Below, piece by piece: positions 36,981 to 47,322 of a stretch of 64,000 nucleotides of DNA (its first letter is position 1; every line of letters begins with the position of its first letter). The notes beneath the pieces were generated by a model that was not told the DNA's origin, made no database searches, and saw only the letters and a list, made by a program, of their open reading frames with translations. Made by a program: the position numbers and the translations under genes. This stretch comes from Hibiscus mutabilis (taxonomy: Eukaryota > Streptophyta > Magnoliopsida > Malvales > Malvaceae), in the NCBI GenBank assembly GCA_019671005.1, contig CM033721.1, positions 53,450,364 through 53,514,363 on the forward strand, in the 5' to 3' direction.

Positions 36981-37853
36981 TGATACATGCATGAGCGGAG
37001 TCAAATTACTAATATTGGACAAGAAGCTGAATTTGTTCGATGCAAACAATAAAAGTCAAAACAGTGCACGCATAGGAGGTCAAAAACGATGCATCTTGGA
37101 AAAGAAATTGAATCTGTTTGTAAAGTCTGGAAAGTCAGCCAACTTGCAATGAGTTTTTGGATGGGATCCGGGAATTTCTGAGTCAAGTTGTCTTCTAACA
37201 AATTGTCCTTCATTCAGTTACCTTTCCAACGCATCTTGAAACGCGTCAATCGGGCATCAAGAACTCAAGATACGTCCAATTTACTGAAGACTGCGAATGC
37301 AGAAAACTGGATACGGGATTATTACGGGATTTTGTAAAATTCAGCCCAAAAGCTAACATATAAGGCTTTGGACGAATTAAACTTAGCCCAATATATTTAT
37401 TATCATTTAAATTGATGTTTTTAGGGTTTTATATACTTTAAGAACCAGCCACCCAACCTTTATCAGCTTATCACTTGCCTTATCACCCTATTCCTTGCCA
37501 CACAAGCACAAGGAGTTTAAAGGCTGTTATTTTTTATTATTTTTAATTGGATTAGGTTTTCCTTGTTTTAGTAGAAGTTAAATTACTTTGTCTATCCTTC
37601 ACCTATAAAAGGATGAAGCCTCCATCATTGTAAGATAGATTTTCTTTGATTTATGAAATATTTAGTGAGTTTGTTTTTGCAAGTGCTGATTACTTGTGCC
37701 TTCGAAGTCTTCTTCAATATAAGTTCGACGAGTTCTTGTGAGGGAGATCATCTTCACACTCTTGCTTGCCTAGATAATCGCGTATAGGAGGGTGGGTTAG
37801 AGCCGCTTGAGGTTGCTTGCTTAGATAATTGCGTCTAAGAGGGTGCCGAGGAC
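36981..37853 (+). mobile_element. Truncated B-type LTR (subfamily B'')
   Basis: It starts TGATACATGCATGAGCGG and follows family B with clear divergence in the middle. It carries its own promoter region (CTATAAAAGGATG near 37604) and the stem-loop pair at 37769-37839. It stops right after GTGCCGAGGAC, where B would continue AAAACAAC; instead E2-type sequence (AATTAAC) begins. There is no target duplication. Confidence 0.75.
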
Positions 37854-38024
37854 AATTAACTATGCAACACTGAAATTTGATACATTAACCGTAAGGTAGT
37901 GAACTTTTATGTCATTCCGATAACATTTACCCATCTAATTTAATCATCCAATATTTAGTGACCATTCTGTAACTATTTAAAACTGTAGTTCAAGTCTTTT
38001 AACATAATTAACTAACACTGTACC

Positions 38025-38175
38025 GATACACTTAAGACCATATCGGTATGCTAAGATAGATTTCTCAATTCCAGATTCAAGGGTAACAAGCCCGTTTCGA
38101 TACATCTAGGCCTATATCGGTACGCATTGACCAAGGTTGACCCGTTTCGGTACAACCTAAGGTCGTATCGACGCA
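38025..38175. repeat. Diverged GTATCGATAC cluster (E2, left of B array)
   Basis: About seven variants, such as CCGTTTCGATAC, ATATCGGTACG and CGTATCGACGC, lie in 150 bp. It continues on the other side of the B array at 44990-45075 and is therefore one cluster split by the insertion. Confidence 0.65.
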
Positions 38176-38757
38176 ATTTATTTCCCAGACTGATACATGC
38201 ATGAGCGGGGTTAAATTACTCATATTGGACAAGAAGCTGAATTTGTTTGATGCAAACAATAATGGCCAAAACAATGCACGCATAGGAGGTCAAAAACCAT
38301 CTTGGACAAGAAACTGAATCTGTTTGTGAAGTCTGGAAAGTCAGCTAACTTACGATGAATTTTTGTATGGGATCCAGGAATTTATGGGTCAACATGTCTT
38401 CTTAAAACTTGTCCGGCTGCAAATTATCTTTCCAACGCATCTTGAAACGCCTCAATCGGACGTCTGGATCTCAAGATACGTCTATTTTAGCGAAGACAGC
38501 GCATGCAGAAATTCTTATACGGGATTAATACGGGATTTTTGGATAATTACGAATTTTCAAGATTTTATTTGATTATTTGTAATTTAAATCAATATAGGAT
38601 TCTGAAATATCTATTAGGATCAGATTTATTTGACTAGGATTTTATTTTTAGCATTTATTTATTATTAGAAGTTACTTATCTAATTAGGAGATTAGATTTT
38701 AGCATTTATTTATTGTATTTAATTCTTAAGTTTAGTAGGATTAAAACTTCTCCATGG

Positions 38758-38768
38758 CCTATATAAAG
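38758..38768 (+). promoter_or_regulatory. TATA box, family B LTR 1
   Basis: CCTATATAAAG precedes GAGGCTTCACCC. The same box is at 41555-41565 in LTR2 and 44348-44358 in LTR3. Transcription is expected to start about 25-35 bp downstream, which would place the stem-loop pair in the RNA leader and again at its 3' end. Confidence 0.65.
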
Positions 38769-38937
38769 GAGGCTTCACCCAAATTGTAATTCAGATTTCA
38801 TTGATTAGTAAAAAGTTCTCTTTGGAGATTTTAGTATTCTTTGAATTTGCAAGTGTTCGGTAAACTTGTCTAGAAGCCATCTTCAACATAAGATCATCGA
38901 GTTCTTGTGAGGGAGATCATCTTCACACTCTTGCTTG

Positions 38938-39008
38938 CCTAGGTAATTGCATCTAGGAGGGTGGGTTAGAGCCGCTTGAGGTTGCTTGCTTAGATAATTG
39001 CGTCTAAG
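38938..39008 (+). ncRNA. Twin stem-loop module in family B LTR 1
   Basis: CCTAG-10 nt-CTAGG at 38938-38957 and CTTAG-10 nt-CTAAG at 38989-39008 sit in two 33-bp imperfect direct repeats. The two stems differ by a C-G to T-A pair change that keeps pairing. Nine further pairs occur in the window: 4349-4417, 5590-5660, 6830-6900, 24312-24382 (-), 25046-25116 (-), 26149-26229 (-), 37769-37839, 41735-41805 and 44527-44597. The second stem is intact in all ten and the first in seven. The stems are short, so an RNA role is a hypothesis. Confidence 0.5.
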
Positions 39009-39370
39009 AGGGTGCCGAGGACAAAACAACATCAACAATTCACAAGCCATCTTCATCTTCAACCTTCACACCATCTTCCATAATTCCATAAACAAAGCTG
39101 GAATTTTCAGATTTGTTTTACCTATCTTCTTCTTAATCTTTTCTCATCTTTTTACTTATATTCTTATTTCTTATCATATAATCTTTCATCTCGTCTTTCT
39201 TTCTTTCTTTAAATTTCCAGTCTTGAATCTGAAAAATTCAAGAAAATCCCTTCTCTTTTCTCTTGAATTTTCAGATCTGCCCAAATTTCCTTGATTGAGT
39301 CTAGAGCTCCTAGTTCTTGCAACAACTTGATTGAAGGCTTCCAAATCCAAGATTGCACGCTACTCTATCA

Positions 39371-39794
39371 TTTGGTATCAGATTTGGGACGATTCTTGAC
39401 AAGAATTTTGGCGTTTTTGGGTGAAAAACTCGAAAATTAGGGAAAATTCGTCAAATTCAAATGAGCGAATTTTGAGCTGAAAATTTCCAGATCATATCTA
39501 CACCTTTTGAGGAGTCACCACATAAAATTTCAGAATTTTTTGACGACGGGAACACCTCGAACGAAGTAGATCAAGTTGCTGCAAAATTCTAGGGTTTTCG
39601 GGGTTTTTCTAATTTTCTTTCATTCTTAGCCATTAGTTTTCGTTTGTTTTAGCTTTTATTGCTTCTTACACATCTCCTAACACCTTCTTGTTTCCTTGTG
39701 TTAGTAGGACTAAAAGTTGCATACTCTTCTTTCTCCTTGCAACTATAATTCTATTGGTGTCTAACCTTTTCTTTGGATTCTTAAAGCAATTAGG
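39371..39794 (+). mobile_element. Family B leader with PBS (internal region 1)
   Basis: TGGTATCAGA at 39373-39382 is the initiator Met-tRNA primer site; the match then stops (TTTGGG). About 410 bp of untranslated leader follow before the ATG at 39795. The leader repeats almost unchanged at 42165-42588. Confidence 0.8.
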
Positions 39795-41225
39795 ATGTTT
39801 TATTCTCTTTTCAACACTCGTTATCGTATACCAATAAATATTTTCCGGTCACGATGTAAGATACAAGGTAATCTATGCTCTTTAATTATTGATGGTGATA
39901 GTCGTGTAAACTTAGCGAGCAGCTTCATTGTTGATGCACTCGATCTACCATGCCAAGAACACCCTAAGCCGTATCATCTTCAAGGGTTTAATAGCGGACC
40001 AGATATGAAGGTAACCGAACGTTGTTTAATCTCTTTTACTCTTGGAAGCTATTGTGATGATGTATGGTGTGACGTGATTCCTATGGAAGTCACCCACTTG
40101 CTGTTAGGAAGACCTTGGAAAAATGATCGTGGCGCTGTCCATCGAATCAATACAAATGGATACTCGGTTGTGCACCAAGGCCAGAAGCTCTCGTTTGCTA
40201 CAATAGATCCAGAAAAAGTAGATGAAGAAATAGCAAAAGCAAAAAAGCAGTGTGAGAGGATAAAACGAAAAAGATTGGAAGCACAAAAGGCTGAATCAAT
40301 TGACCACACAAAGGCAACCAACCATGAAGACATCCCAAAACCAGAAGGTACACATGATTCTCTTCCTACTTCTACTTCTAGCATTTGTGCAAATGTTGAT
40401 ATTGGAGAAGAACCATCTCCCAAACAAAAGGATAGTGATAGTGAACACATTAGACAAGATGACAATGCTTCTAATCCCTCATGTGAAGTAGTAGGTCCAC
40501 TTGCTATACTCTCATCACCTCCCCACGAAGAAAGTAAGTGTAATTATAACCCTTCATTTGATTCTTGTCCTATCATTCCGTTAGAAACACTTCCTCCTCT
40601 ACAGAAATTGTACATTGATGATAAATTTTATGAGAGGGATATGGGATGTGAGATACAAAAGGTTGAGAGTAAAGAGGCCGAGAGTGGAAAAAGTCCAATT
40701 AATGACCCAAATCTGGTGAATGAAAATACATATGAGGTAAAAGTCACACAAAGCCCAAAAGAAAAAGACAAGAAAAAGAACGCGACGAGTGATTTTATTT
40801 TGACTAGTCATTACAAATGTTCGAGTAGTGTTGTCTTATTTTTTCAGGATTTTGTTGAACCATTGAGAGGAGCTCAATTAGATCACTCCACATACAACAA
40901 AGAAGCCTTTTCAATTGAAGTTGATGATTGTTCTCTCATTGCCGATTTAGATTCGAGGACGAATCCTTTTGAGGAGTGGGGGAATGATACATGCATGAGC
41001 GGGGTTAAATTACTCATATTGGATAAGAAGCTGAATTTGTTCGATGCAAACAATAATGGCCAAAACAATGCACGCATAGGAGGTCAAAAGCGATGCATCT
41101 TGGACAAGAAACTGAATCTGTTTGTGAAGTCTAGAAAGTCAGCTAACTTGCGACGAATTTTTGTATGGGATCCAGGCATTTATGGGTCAACATGTCTTCT
41201 TAAAACTTGTTTGACTGAAAATTAG
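39795..41225 (+). CDS. Family B protease-like protein with pol-tail C-terminus
   Basis: This 476-residue ORF has four parts. Residues 1-14 are a short leader of no clear origin. Residues about 15-135 match the retropepsin-like domain of family I (62990-63400): NIF.(S/T)RC, then IIDGDS at 31-36 with catalytic Asp33, and HLLLGRPW at 101-108. Residues 135-340 are lysine- and acid-rich linker. Residues about 350-395 end in LDSRTNPFEE, like the pol tail of related plant Ty3/gypsy elements. The last 80 or so residues read into LTR2 and are probably incidental. The usual D-x-G of the active site is DGD here, so activity is doubtful. There is no gag, RT or integrase. A deletion derivative kept for its cis sequences is as likely as a functional protein. 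Confidence 0.7.
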   Translation: MFYSLFNTRYRIPINIFRSRCKIQGNLCSLIIDGDSRVNLASSFIVDALDLPCQEHPKPYHLQGFNSGPDMKVTERCLISFTLGSYCDDVWCDVIPMEVTHLLLGRPWKNDRGAVHRINTNGYSVVHQGQKLSFATIDPEKVDEEIAKAKKQCERIKRKRLEAQKAESIDHTKATNHEDIPKPEGTHDSLPTSTSSICANVDIGEEPSPKQKDSDSEHIRQDDNASNPSCEVVGPLAILSSPPHEESKCNYNPSFDSCPIIPLETLPPLQKLYIDDKFYERDMGCEIQKVESKEAESGKSPINDPNLVNENTYEVKVTQSPKEKDKKKNATSDFILTSHYKCSSSVVLFFQDFVEPLRGAQLDHSTYNKEAFSIEVDDCSLIADLDSRTNPFEEWGNDTCMSGVKLLILDKKLNLFDANNNGQNNARIGGQKRCILDKKLNLFVKSRKSANLRRIFVWDPGIYGSTCLLKTCLTEN

Positions 41226-42164
41226 CTTTCCAACGCATCTTGAAACACCTCAATCGGACGTCTGGATCTCAAGATACGTCTATTTTAGCGAAGACAGCGC
41301 ATGCAGAAATTCTTATACGGGATTAATACGGGATTTTTGGATAATTACGATTTTCAAGATTTTATTTGATTATTTGTAATTTAAATCAATATAGGATTCT
41401 GAAATATCTATTAGGATCAGATTTATTTGACTAGGATTTTATTTTTAGCATTTATTTATTATTAGAAGTTACTTATCTAATTAGGAGATTAGATTTTAGC
41501 ATTTATTTATTGTATTTAATTCTTAAGTTTAGTAGGATTAAAGCTTCTCCATGGCCTATATAAAGGAGGCTTCACCCACATTGTAATTCAGATTTCATTG
41601 ATTAGTAAAAAGTTCTCTTTGGAGATTTTAGTATTCTTTGAATTTGCAAGTGTTCGGTAAACTTGTCTAGAAGCCATCTTCAACATAAGATCATCGAGTT
41701 CTTGTGAGGAAGATCATCTTCACACTCTTGCTTGCCTAGGTAATTGCATCTAGGAGGGTGGGTTAGAGCCGCTTGAGGTTGCTTGCTTAGATAATTGTGT
41801 CTAAGAGGGTGCCGAGGACAAAACAACATCAACAATTCACAAGCCATCTTCATCTTCAACCTTCACACCATCTTCCATAATTCCATAAACAAAGCTGGAA
41901 TTTTCAGATTTGTTTTACCTATCTTCTTCTTAATCTTTTCTCATCTTTTTACTTATATTCTTATTTCTTATCATATAATCTTTCATCTCGTCTTTCTTTC
42001 TTTCTTTAAATTTCCAGTCTTGAATCTGAAAAATTCAAGAAAATCCCTTCCTTTTCTCTTGAATTTTCAGATCTGCCCAAACTTCCTTGATTGAGTCTAG
42101 AGCTCCTAGTTCTTGCAACAACTTGATTGAAGGCTTCCAAATCCAAGATTGCGCTACTCTATCA
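40985..42164 (+). repeat. Family B LTR 2 (middle)
   Basis: This 1180-bp LTR is shared by the two internal regions. TATA box 41555-41565; stem-loop pair 41735-41805, both stems intact. The ORF of internal region 1 runs 240 bp into it before a stop. Confidence 0.85.
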
Positions 42165-43777
42165 TTTGGTATCAGATTTGGGACGATTCTTGACAAGAAT
42201 TTTGGCGTTTTTGGGTGAAAAACTCGAAAATTAGGGAAAATTCGTCAAATTCAAACGAGCGAATTTTGAGCTGAAAATTTCCAGATCAGATCTACACCTT
42301 CTGAGGAGTCACCACATAAAATTTCAGAATTTTTTGACGTCGGGAACACCTCGAACGAAGTAGATCAAGTTGCTGCAAAATTCTAGGGTTTTCGGGGTTT
42401 TTCTAATTTTCTTTCATTCTTAGCCATTAGTTTTCGTTTGTTTTAGCTTTTATTGCTTCTTACACATCTCCTAACACCTTCTTGTTTCCTTGTGTTAGTA
42501 GGACTAAAAGTTGCATACTCTTCTTTCTCCTTGCAACTATAATTCTATTGGTGTCTAACCTTTTCTTTGGATTCTTAAAGCAATTAGGATGTTTTATTCT
42601 CTTTTCAACACTCGTTATCGTATACCAATAAATATTTTCCGGTCACGATGTAAGATACAAGGTAATATATGCTCTTTAATTATTGATGGTGATAGTCGTG
42701 TAAACTTAGCGAGCAGCTTCATTGTTGATGCACTCGATCTACCATGCCAAGAACACCCTAAGCCGTATCATCTTCAAGGGTTTAATAGCGGACCAGATAT
42801 GAAGGTAACCGAACGTTGTTTAATCTCTTTTACTCTTGGAAGCTATTGTGATGATGTATGGTGTGACGTGATTCCTATGGAAGTCACCCACTTGCTGTTA
42901 GGAAGAACTTGGAAAAATGATCGTGGCGCTGTCCATTGAATCAATACAAATGGATACTCGGTTGTGCACCAAGGCCAGAAGCTCTCGTTTGCTACAATAG
43001 ATCCAGAAAAAGTAGATGAAGAAATAGCAAAAGCAAAAAAACAGTGTGAGAGGATAAAACGAAAAAGATTGGAAGCACAAAAGGCTGAATCAATTGACCA
43101 CGCAAAGGCAACCAACCATTAAGACATCCCAAAACCAGAAGGTACAATGATTCTCTTCGTACTTCTACTTCTAGCATTTGTGCAAATGTTGATATTGGAG
43201 AAGAACCATCTCCCAAACAAAAGGATAGTGATAGTGAACACATTAGACAAGATGACAATGCTTCTAATCCCTCATGTGAAGTAGTAGGTCCACTTGCTAT
43301 ACTCTCATCACCTCCCCACGAAGAAAGTAAGTGTAATTATAAACCTTCATTTGATTCTTGTCCTATCATTCCGTTAGAAACACTTCCTCCTCTACAGAAA
43401 TTGTACATTGATGATAAATTTTATGAGAGGGATATGGGATGTGAGATACAAAAGGTTGAGAGTAAAGAGGCCGAGAGTGGAAAAAGTCCAATTAATGGCC
43501 CAAATCTGGTGAGTGAAAATACATATGAGGTAAAAGTCACACAAAGCCCAAAAGAAAAAGACAAGAAAAAGAACACGACGAGTGATTTTATTTTGACTAG
43601 TCATTACAAATGTTCGAGTAGTGTTGTCTTATTTTTTCAGGATTTTGTTGAACCATTGAGAGGATCTCAATTAGATCACTCCACATACAACAAAGAAGCC
43701 TTTTCAATTGAAGTTGATGATTGTTCTCTCATTGCCGATTTAGATTCGAGGACGAATCCTTTTGAGGAGTGGGAAAT
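42165..43777 (+). mobile_element. Family B internal region 2
   Basis: This is a near-identical copy of 39371-40984 with primer site TGGTATCAGA at 42167-42176 and a shorter purine tract (GAGGAGTGGGAAAT) before LTR3. Its ORF is broken, see the pseudogene entry. Confidence 0.85.
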
Positions 43778-44036
43778 TGATACATGCATGAGTGGGGTTA
43801 AATTACTCATATTGGACAAGAAGCTGAATTTGTTCGATGCAAACAATAATGGCCAAAACAATGCACGCATAGGAGGTCAAAAGCGATGCATCTTGGACAA
43901 GAAACTGAATCTGTTTGTGAAGTCTGGAAAGTCAGCTAACTTGCGACGAATTTTTGTATGGGATCCAGGAATTTATGGGTCAACATGTCTGCTTAAAACT
44001 TGTTCGACTGCAAATTATCTTTCCAACGCATCTTGA
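42589..44036 (+). pseudogene. Broken copy of the family B protease-like ORF
   Basis: Compared with the intact copy at 39795-41225 there is a CGA to TGA change at 42937-42939 that ends the first reading after 116 residues. There is also a GAA to TAA change near 43121, and a small indel near 43145 (GGTACAATG for GGTACACATG). Another change turns GRPW into GRTW. The frame is open again from 43401 to 44036. IIDGDS is unchanged, so the altered active site predates the duplication. Confidence 0.85.
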
Positions 44037-44956
44037 AACGCCTCAATCGGACATCTGGATCTCAAGATACGTCTATTTTAGCGAAGACAGCGCATGCAGA
44101 AATTCCTATACGGGATTAATACGGGATTTTTGGATAATTACGATTTTCAAGATTTTATTTGATTATTTGTAATTTAAATCAATATAGGATTCTGAAATAT
44201 CTATTAGGATCAGATTTATTTGACTAGGATTTTATTTTTAGCATTTATTTATTATTAGAAGTTACTTATCTAATTAGGAGATTAGATTTTAGCATTTATT
44301 TATTGTATTTAATTCTTAAGTTTAGTATGATTAAAACTTCTCCATGGCCTATATAAAGGAGGCTTCACCCACATTGTAATTCAGATTTCATTGATTAGTA
44401 AAAAGTTCTCTTGGAGATTTTAGTATTCTTTGAATTTGCAAGTGTTCGGTAAACTTGTCTAGAAGCCATCTTCAACATAAGATCATCGAGTTCTTGTGAG
44501 GGAGATCATCTTCACACTCTTGCTTGCCTAGGTAATTGCATCTAGGAGGGTGGGTTAGAGCCGCTTGAGGTTGCTTGCTTAGATAATTGCGTCTAAGAGG
44601 GTGCCGAGGACAAAACAACATCAACAATTCACAAGCCATCTTCATCTTCAACCTTCACACCATCTTCTTCCATAATTCCATAAACAAAGCTGGAATTTTC
44701 ATATTTGTTTTACCTTTCTTCTTCTTAATCTTTTCTCATATTTTTACTTATATTCTTATTTCTTATCATCTAATCCTTCATCTCGTCTTTCTTTCTTTAA
44801 ATTTCCATCCTTGAATCTGAAAAATTCAAGAAAATCCCTTCTCTTTTCTCTTGAATTTTCAGATCTTCCCAAACTTCCTTGATTGAGTCTAGAGCTCCTA
44901 GTTCTTGCAACAACTTGATTGAAGGCTTCCAAATCCAAGATTGCGCTACTCTATCA
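43778..44956 (+). repeat. Family B LTR 3
   Basis: This is the 3' LTR, 1179 bp, followed by the CAGAC duplication. TATA box 44348-44358; stem-loop pair 44527-44597 with both stems intact. Confidence 0.85.
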
Positions 44957-44989
44957 CAGACCTTACTGCCCAAGTCTGTATGATACATC

Positions 44990-45075
44990 CCCTTTTGTAT
45001 CGATACGCTCTATTTTACCAAGTCTAAATATGCAAGGATGTATTGATACAGCTTGACCCGTATCGATGTGCTTGT
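44990..45075. repeat. GTATCGATAC cluster (E2, right of B array)
   Basis: TGTATCGATACGC, TGTATTGATACAG and CCGTATCGATGTG lie within 80 bp. It is the continuation of the cluster at 38025-38175. Confidence 0.65.
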
Positions 45076-45649
45076 CCTATAATAACATATTTTATTTGGT
45101 TTTTATTCGAATTATCCTATTGAACGATGTCCAAATGCAATGAAATTTTACCAGCAAGTTATTAATCAATAATTCTAATTGCATGTCAAATCTCATGTCA
45201 ATATGAATCCATTTATTATGATTTCACCTTTTTAAGCCAAATATGTACTTAATGTCACTTTTAACCAAAACCAAGGTAACATTTAGGGCCTCTAAGGTTT
45301 ATGCCAAACATAACCAATATACACATGCTCGAAAGATCAGATTCAACTACTTAACTACTTTGCCACCATTCTAGGAGTTATTAAGGACAAAATACATTAC
45401 TTTAAGCTTGTGGTGACTTGCCGAACTTCCAACTAGCTTCGATCTTGATCCGATATACTTTCCTAACCTGAAATGTGGAAGATGAATGCATTACACTTAC
45501 ATAGTCTAAGTGAGGTAGCCATAACAATGAATCAGCATGGTATGCAATCCAACATGCTTTGATAGTAATTCTAACCACGCTAATAAAAGGCATATGATTC
45601 ATAATGGCATAATTATCATGCTCAACATATAACATGGCATCAATAATCA

Positions 45650-46270
45650 TCATAACAACAATAATCAATAACAATGTTTCACAACAATAATCAATTGCAT
45701 TATTTCACATCAATGGTGAATAGCAATACTCAATGGTTTCCTTGGATTGATTTCGCGATGTATGGAAACATGAACTTTACCTCCGTACCAATATCAATAA
45801 TGGTCTAGTCATATTTCCTCCGCCGCACCAATTTGACCAATACACATCAACATCCCTCTGCCGCACCACAATAAAGGTCGTAGCATGTACCCGTACCACT
45901 GAGCTTGTGAATTCTATGGCATACCAATTGTATCTAGTACTTTCGATCCCAAGGTTCAATAATTCAATATCAATGTATCAATAGCAATGATTCAACAACA
46001 TTATTTCAATTGCAATGATTCGGTAGCAAAGATTCAATACGGTGATTCAATAGCAATAAACATATATCAACAATATGCAATAACCGATATTCAGTACTCA
46101 ATAGCTTAACATATGTTTCAATACTTTCTATGATAATAGTAACGATGTTTCGGACATGATTTCAATACAATGCTTACCCATTCTTACCTATTTGACTTTC
46201 GATGGTGTTTTATGCAAAAACCTTCAATACAATGGTTAGCAATGCAATAAGCAATAATCAATGATTCGAG
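45650..46270. repeat. CAAT-rich low-complexity tract (E2)
   Basis: Variants of CAATAACAATG and AATGATTCAATAGCAA dominate. It corresponds in position to the tract in element E at 29985-30720. Confidence 0.55.
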
Positions 46271-47029
46271 ATGGCACCTAGCCAACTCTCAAGACTCAGA
46301 CTACACTCACCTTGAATTTTGAAGCTCCTACGGCTCTCGGATTGTAATTCCCTTGTTCATAGCTTGTTTTGTAGATGATGGATTAGCTTCCTCCAACTCT
46401 TGAGCTATGGAAGATTAATAGAAAATTGTTACAATTAATATAACAATATCGATATTCATTTCTAAGCTTATAATAACTATTAGCTATAGAATAGATTTGT
46501 ATATTGAAATTTGAGAAACAAAGGTTTGACTTGAAAATTATAGCTTGAAATTGGACATTCAATAATCCATGGAATCAACAATAGATTGAGGTTTCTACTT
46601 ACCCAACCGATAGCTATTCAATGAAACTCTTGAAGCAAAAAAAGCTTGAGTTTAAGGGATTCAATAGGAGAGGTGTGTGCTTGAGCTTGGTGAAAAAGAC
46701 AACAATAGAGGTGCTTGCTTGTTCTTAAGGAAATAAGGAAATATGGCAAGGAGGAGAGGGGTTTCGGTGAAACTCAAAGTCTTTTCTTTATACATTTAAG
46801 GTGAATTTAACCTTAATCATTCCCTACCTCACCAAGGACCAAAGACAAGGTTTCCCTTAGGCTAAGGAACGCTTAGATTATTATTTCCATTAATTCATAA
46901 ATTCTAGATATTTGATGACTAATTGTCATCATTTCTGAGCTATCCCACGTGGGGGTGGCAAGCAAGTAGGTGAATCACACCCTACTTCCAATTCTTTCAA
47001 TTTGGTTTCTAAAACAAATTTCAACAGGG

Positions 47030-47150
47030 ACCCGTATCGATCACTTATAACCGCATCGATACGGTTGGCTCAAGTTCGGTATGTTAGTTAGAAAATAGTT
47101 GGACCGTACTGATACAGGTCCTACTGTATCGATACGCCTAGCAAATTTTC
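47030..47150. repeat. GTATCGATAC cluster near the E2 LTR start
   Basis: CCGTATCGATCAC, CGCATCGATACGG, CGTACTGATACAG and TGTATCGATACGC lie in about 120 bp. This is a second cluster in the same LTR, about 2 kb from the other one. Confidence 0.65.
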
Positions 47151-47322
47151 ATAATTTAGACATTCCAATAAGGTTCCTAACTGGATATTAGACTCAATTA
47201 AGGTCCATTATCAATGAAACTAATCCACATAATCAATAACAATACAATATTTGAACATTTCGATATAAAATTTCTTATCGCCGAATCCTAATTCCGACTA
47301 GACCGGTTTTTGGGGTGTTACA

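Larger units (their letters stand above)
38191..39370 (+). repeat. Family B LTR 1
   Basis: This is the 5' LTR, 1180 bp. TATA box CTATATAAAGG at 38759-38769. Stem-loop pair at 38938-39008, both stems intact. It lacks a few bases near 38297 (GGTCAAAAACC for GGTCAAAAGCGATGC) relative to the other two copies. Confidence 0.85.
38191..44956 (+). mobile_element. Family B array: LTR-INT-LTR-INT-LTR
   Basis: Three LTRs of 1179-1180 bp (TGATACATGCATGAG to GCGCTACTCTATCA) alternate with two internal regions of 1614 and 1613 bp. The whole array is flanked by one pair of CAGAC duplications (38186-38190, 44957-44961). Primer sites TGGTATCAGA follow LTR1 and LTR2, and a purine tract (GAGGAGTGGGGGAA or a variant) precedes LTR2 and LTR3. 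The interior encodes only a protease-like protein, with no RT, RNase H or integrase, so the element is non-autonomous. Family B sequences are far more alike than the C copies, which suggests a recent origin. Confidence 0.9.
37854..47322 (-). mobile_element. LTR E2, E-type, interrupted by the family B array
   Basis: On the minus strand it starts TGTAACACCCC at 47322 and follows the layout of LTR E: CAAT-rich tract, anchor near 45915-45930, palindrome cluster. The family B array splits the palindrome cluster at 38190/44957. The end of the LTR is missing at 37854, so no target duplication can be checked; the bases right of it are ATACC. The length without the array is about 2.7 kb. Confidence 0.7.

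Noticed and set aside
40049..40465. 138-residue antisense ORF opposite the family B protein
   Set aside because: It is a shadow of the sense frame, repeated in broken form at 42843-43258, with no recognisable domain.
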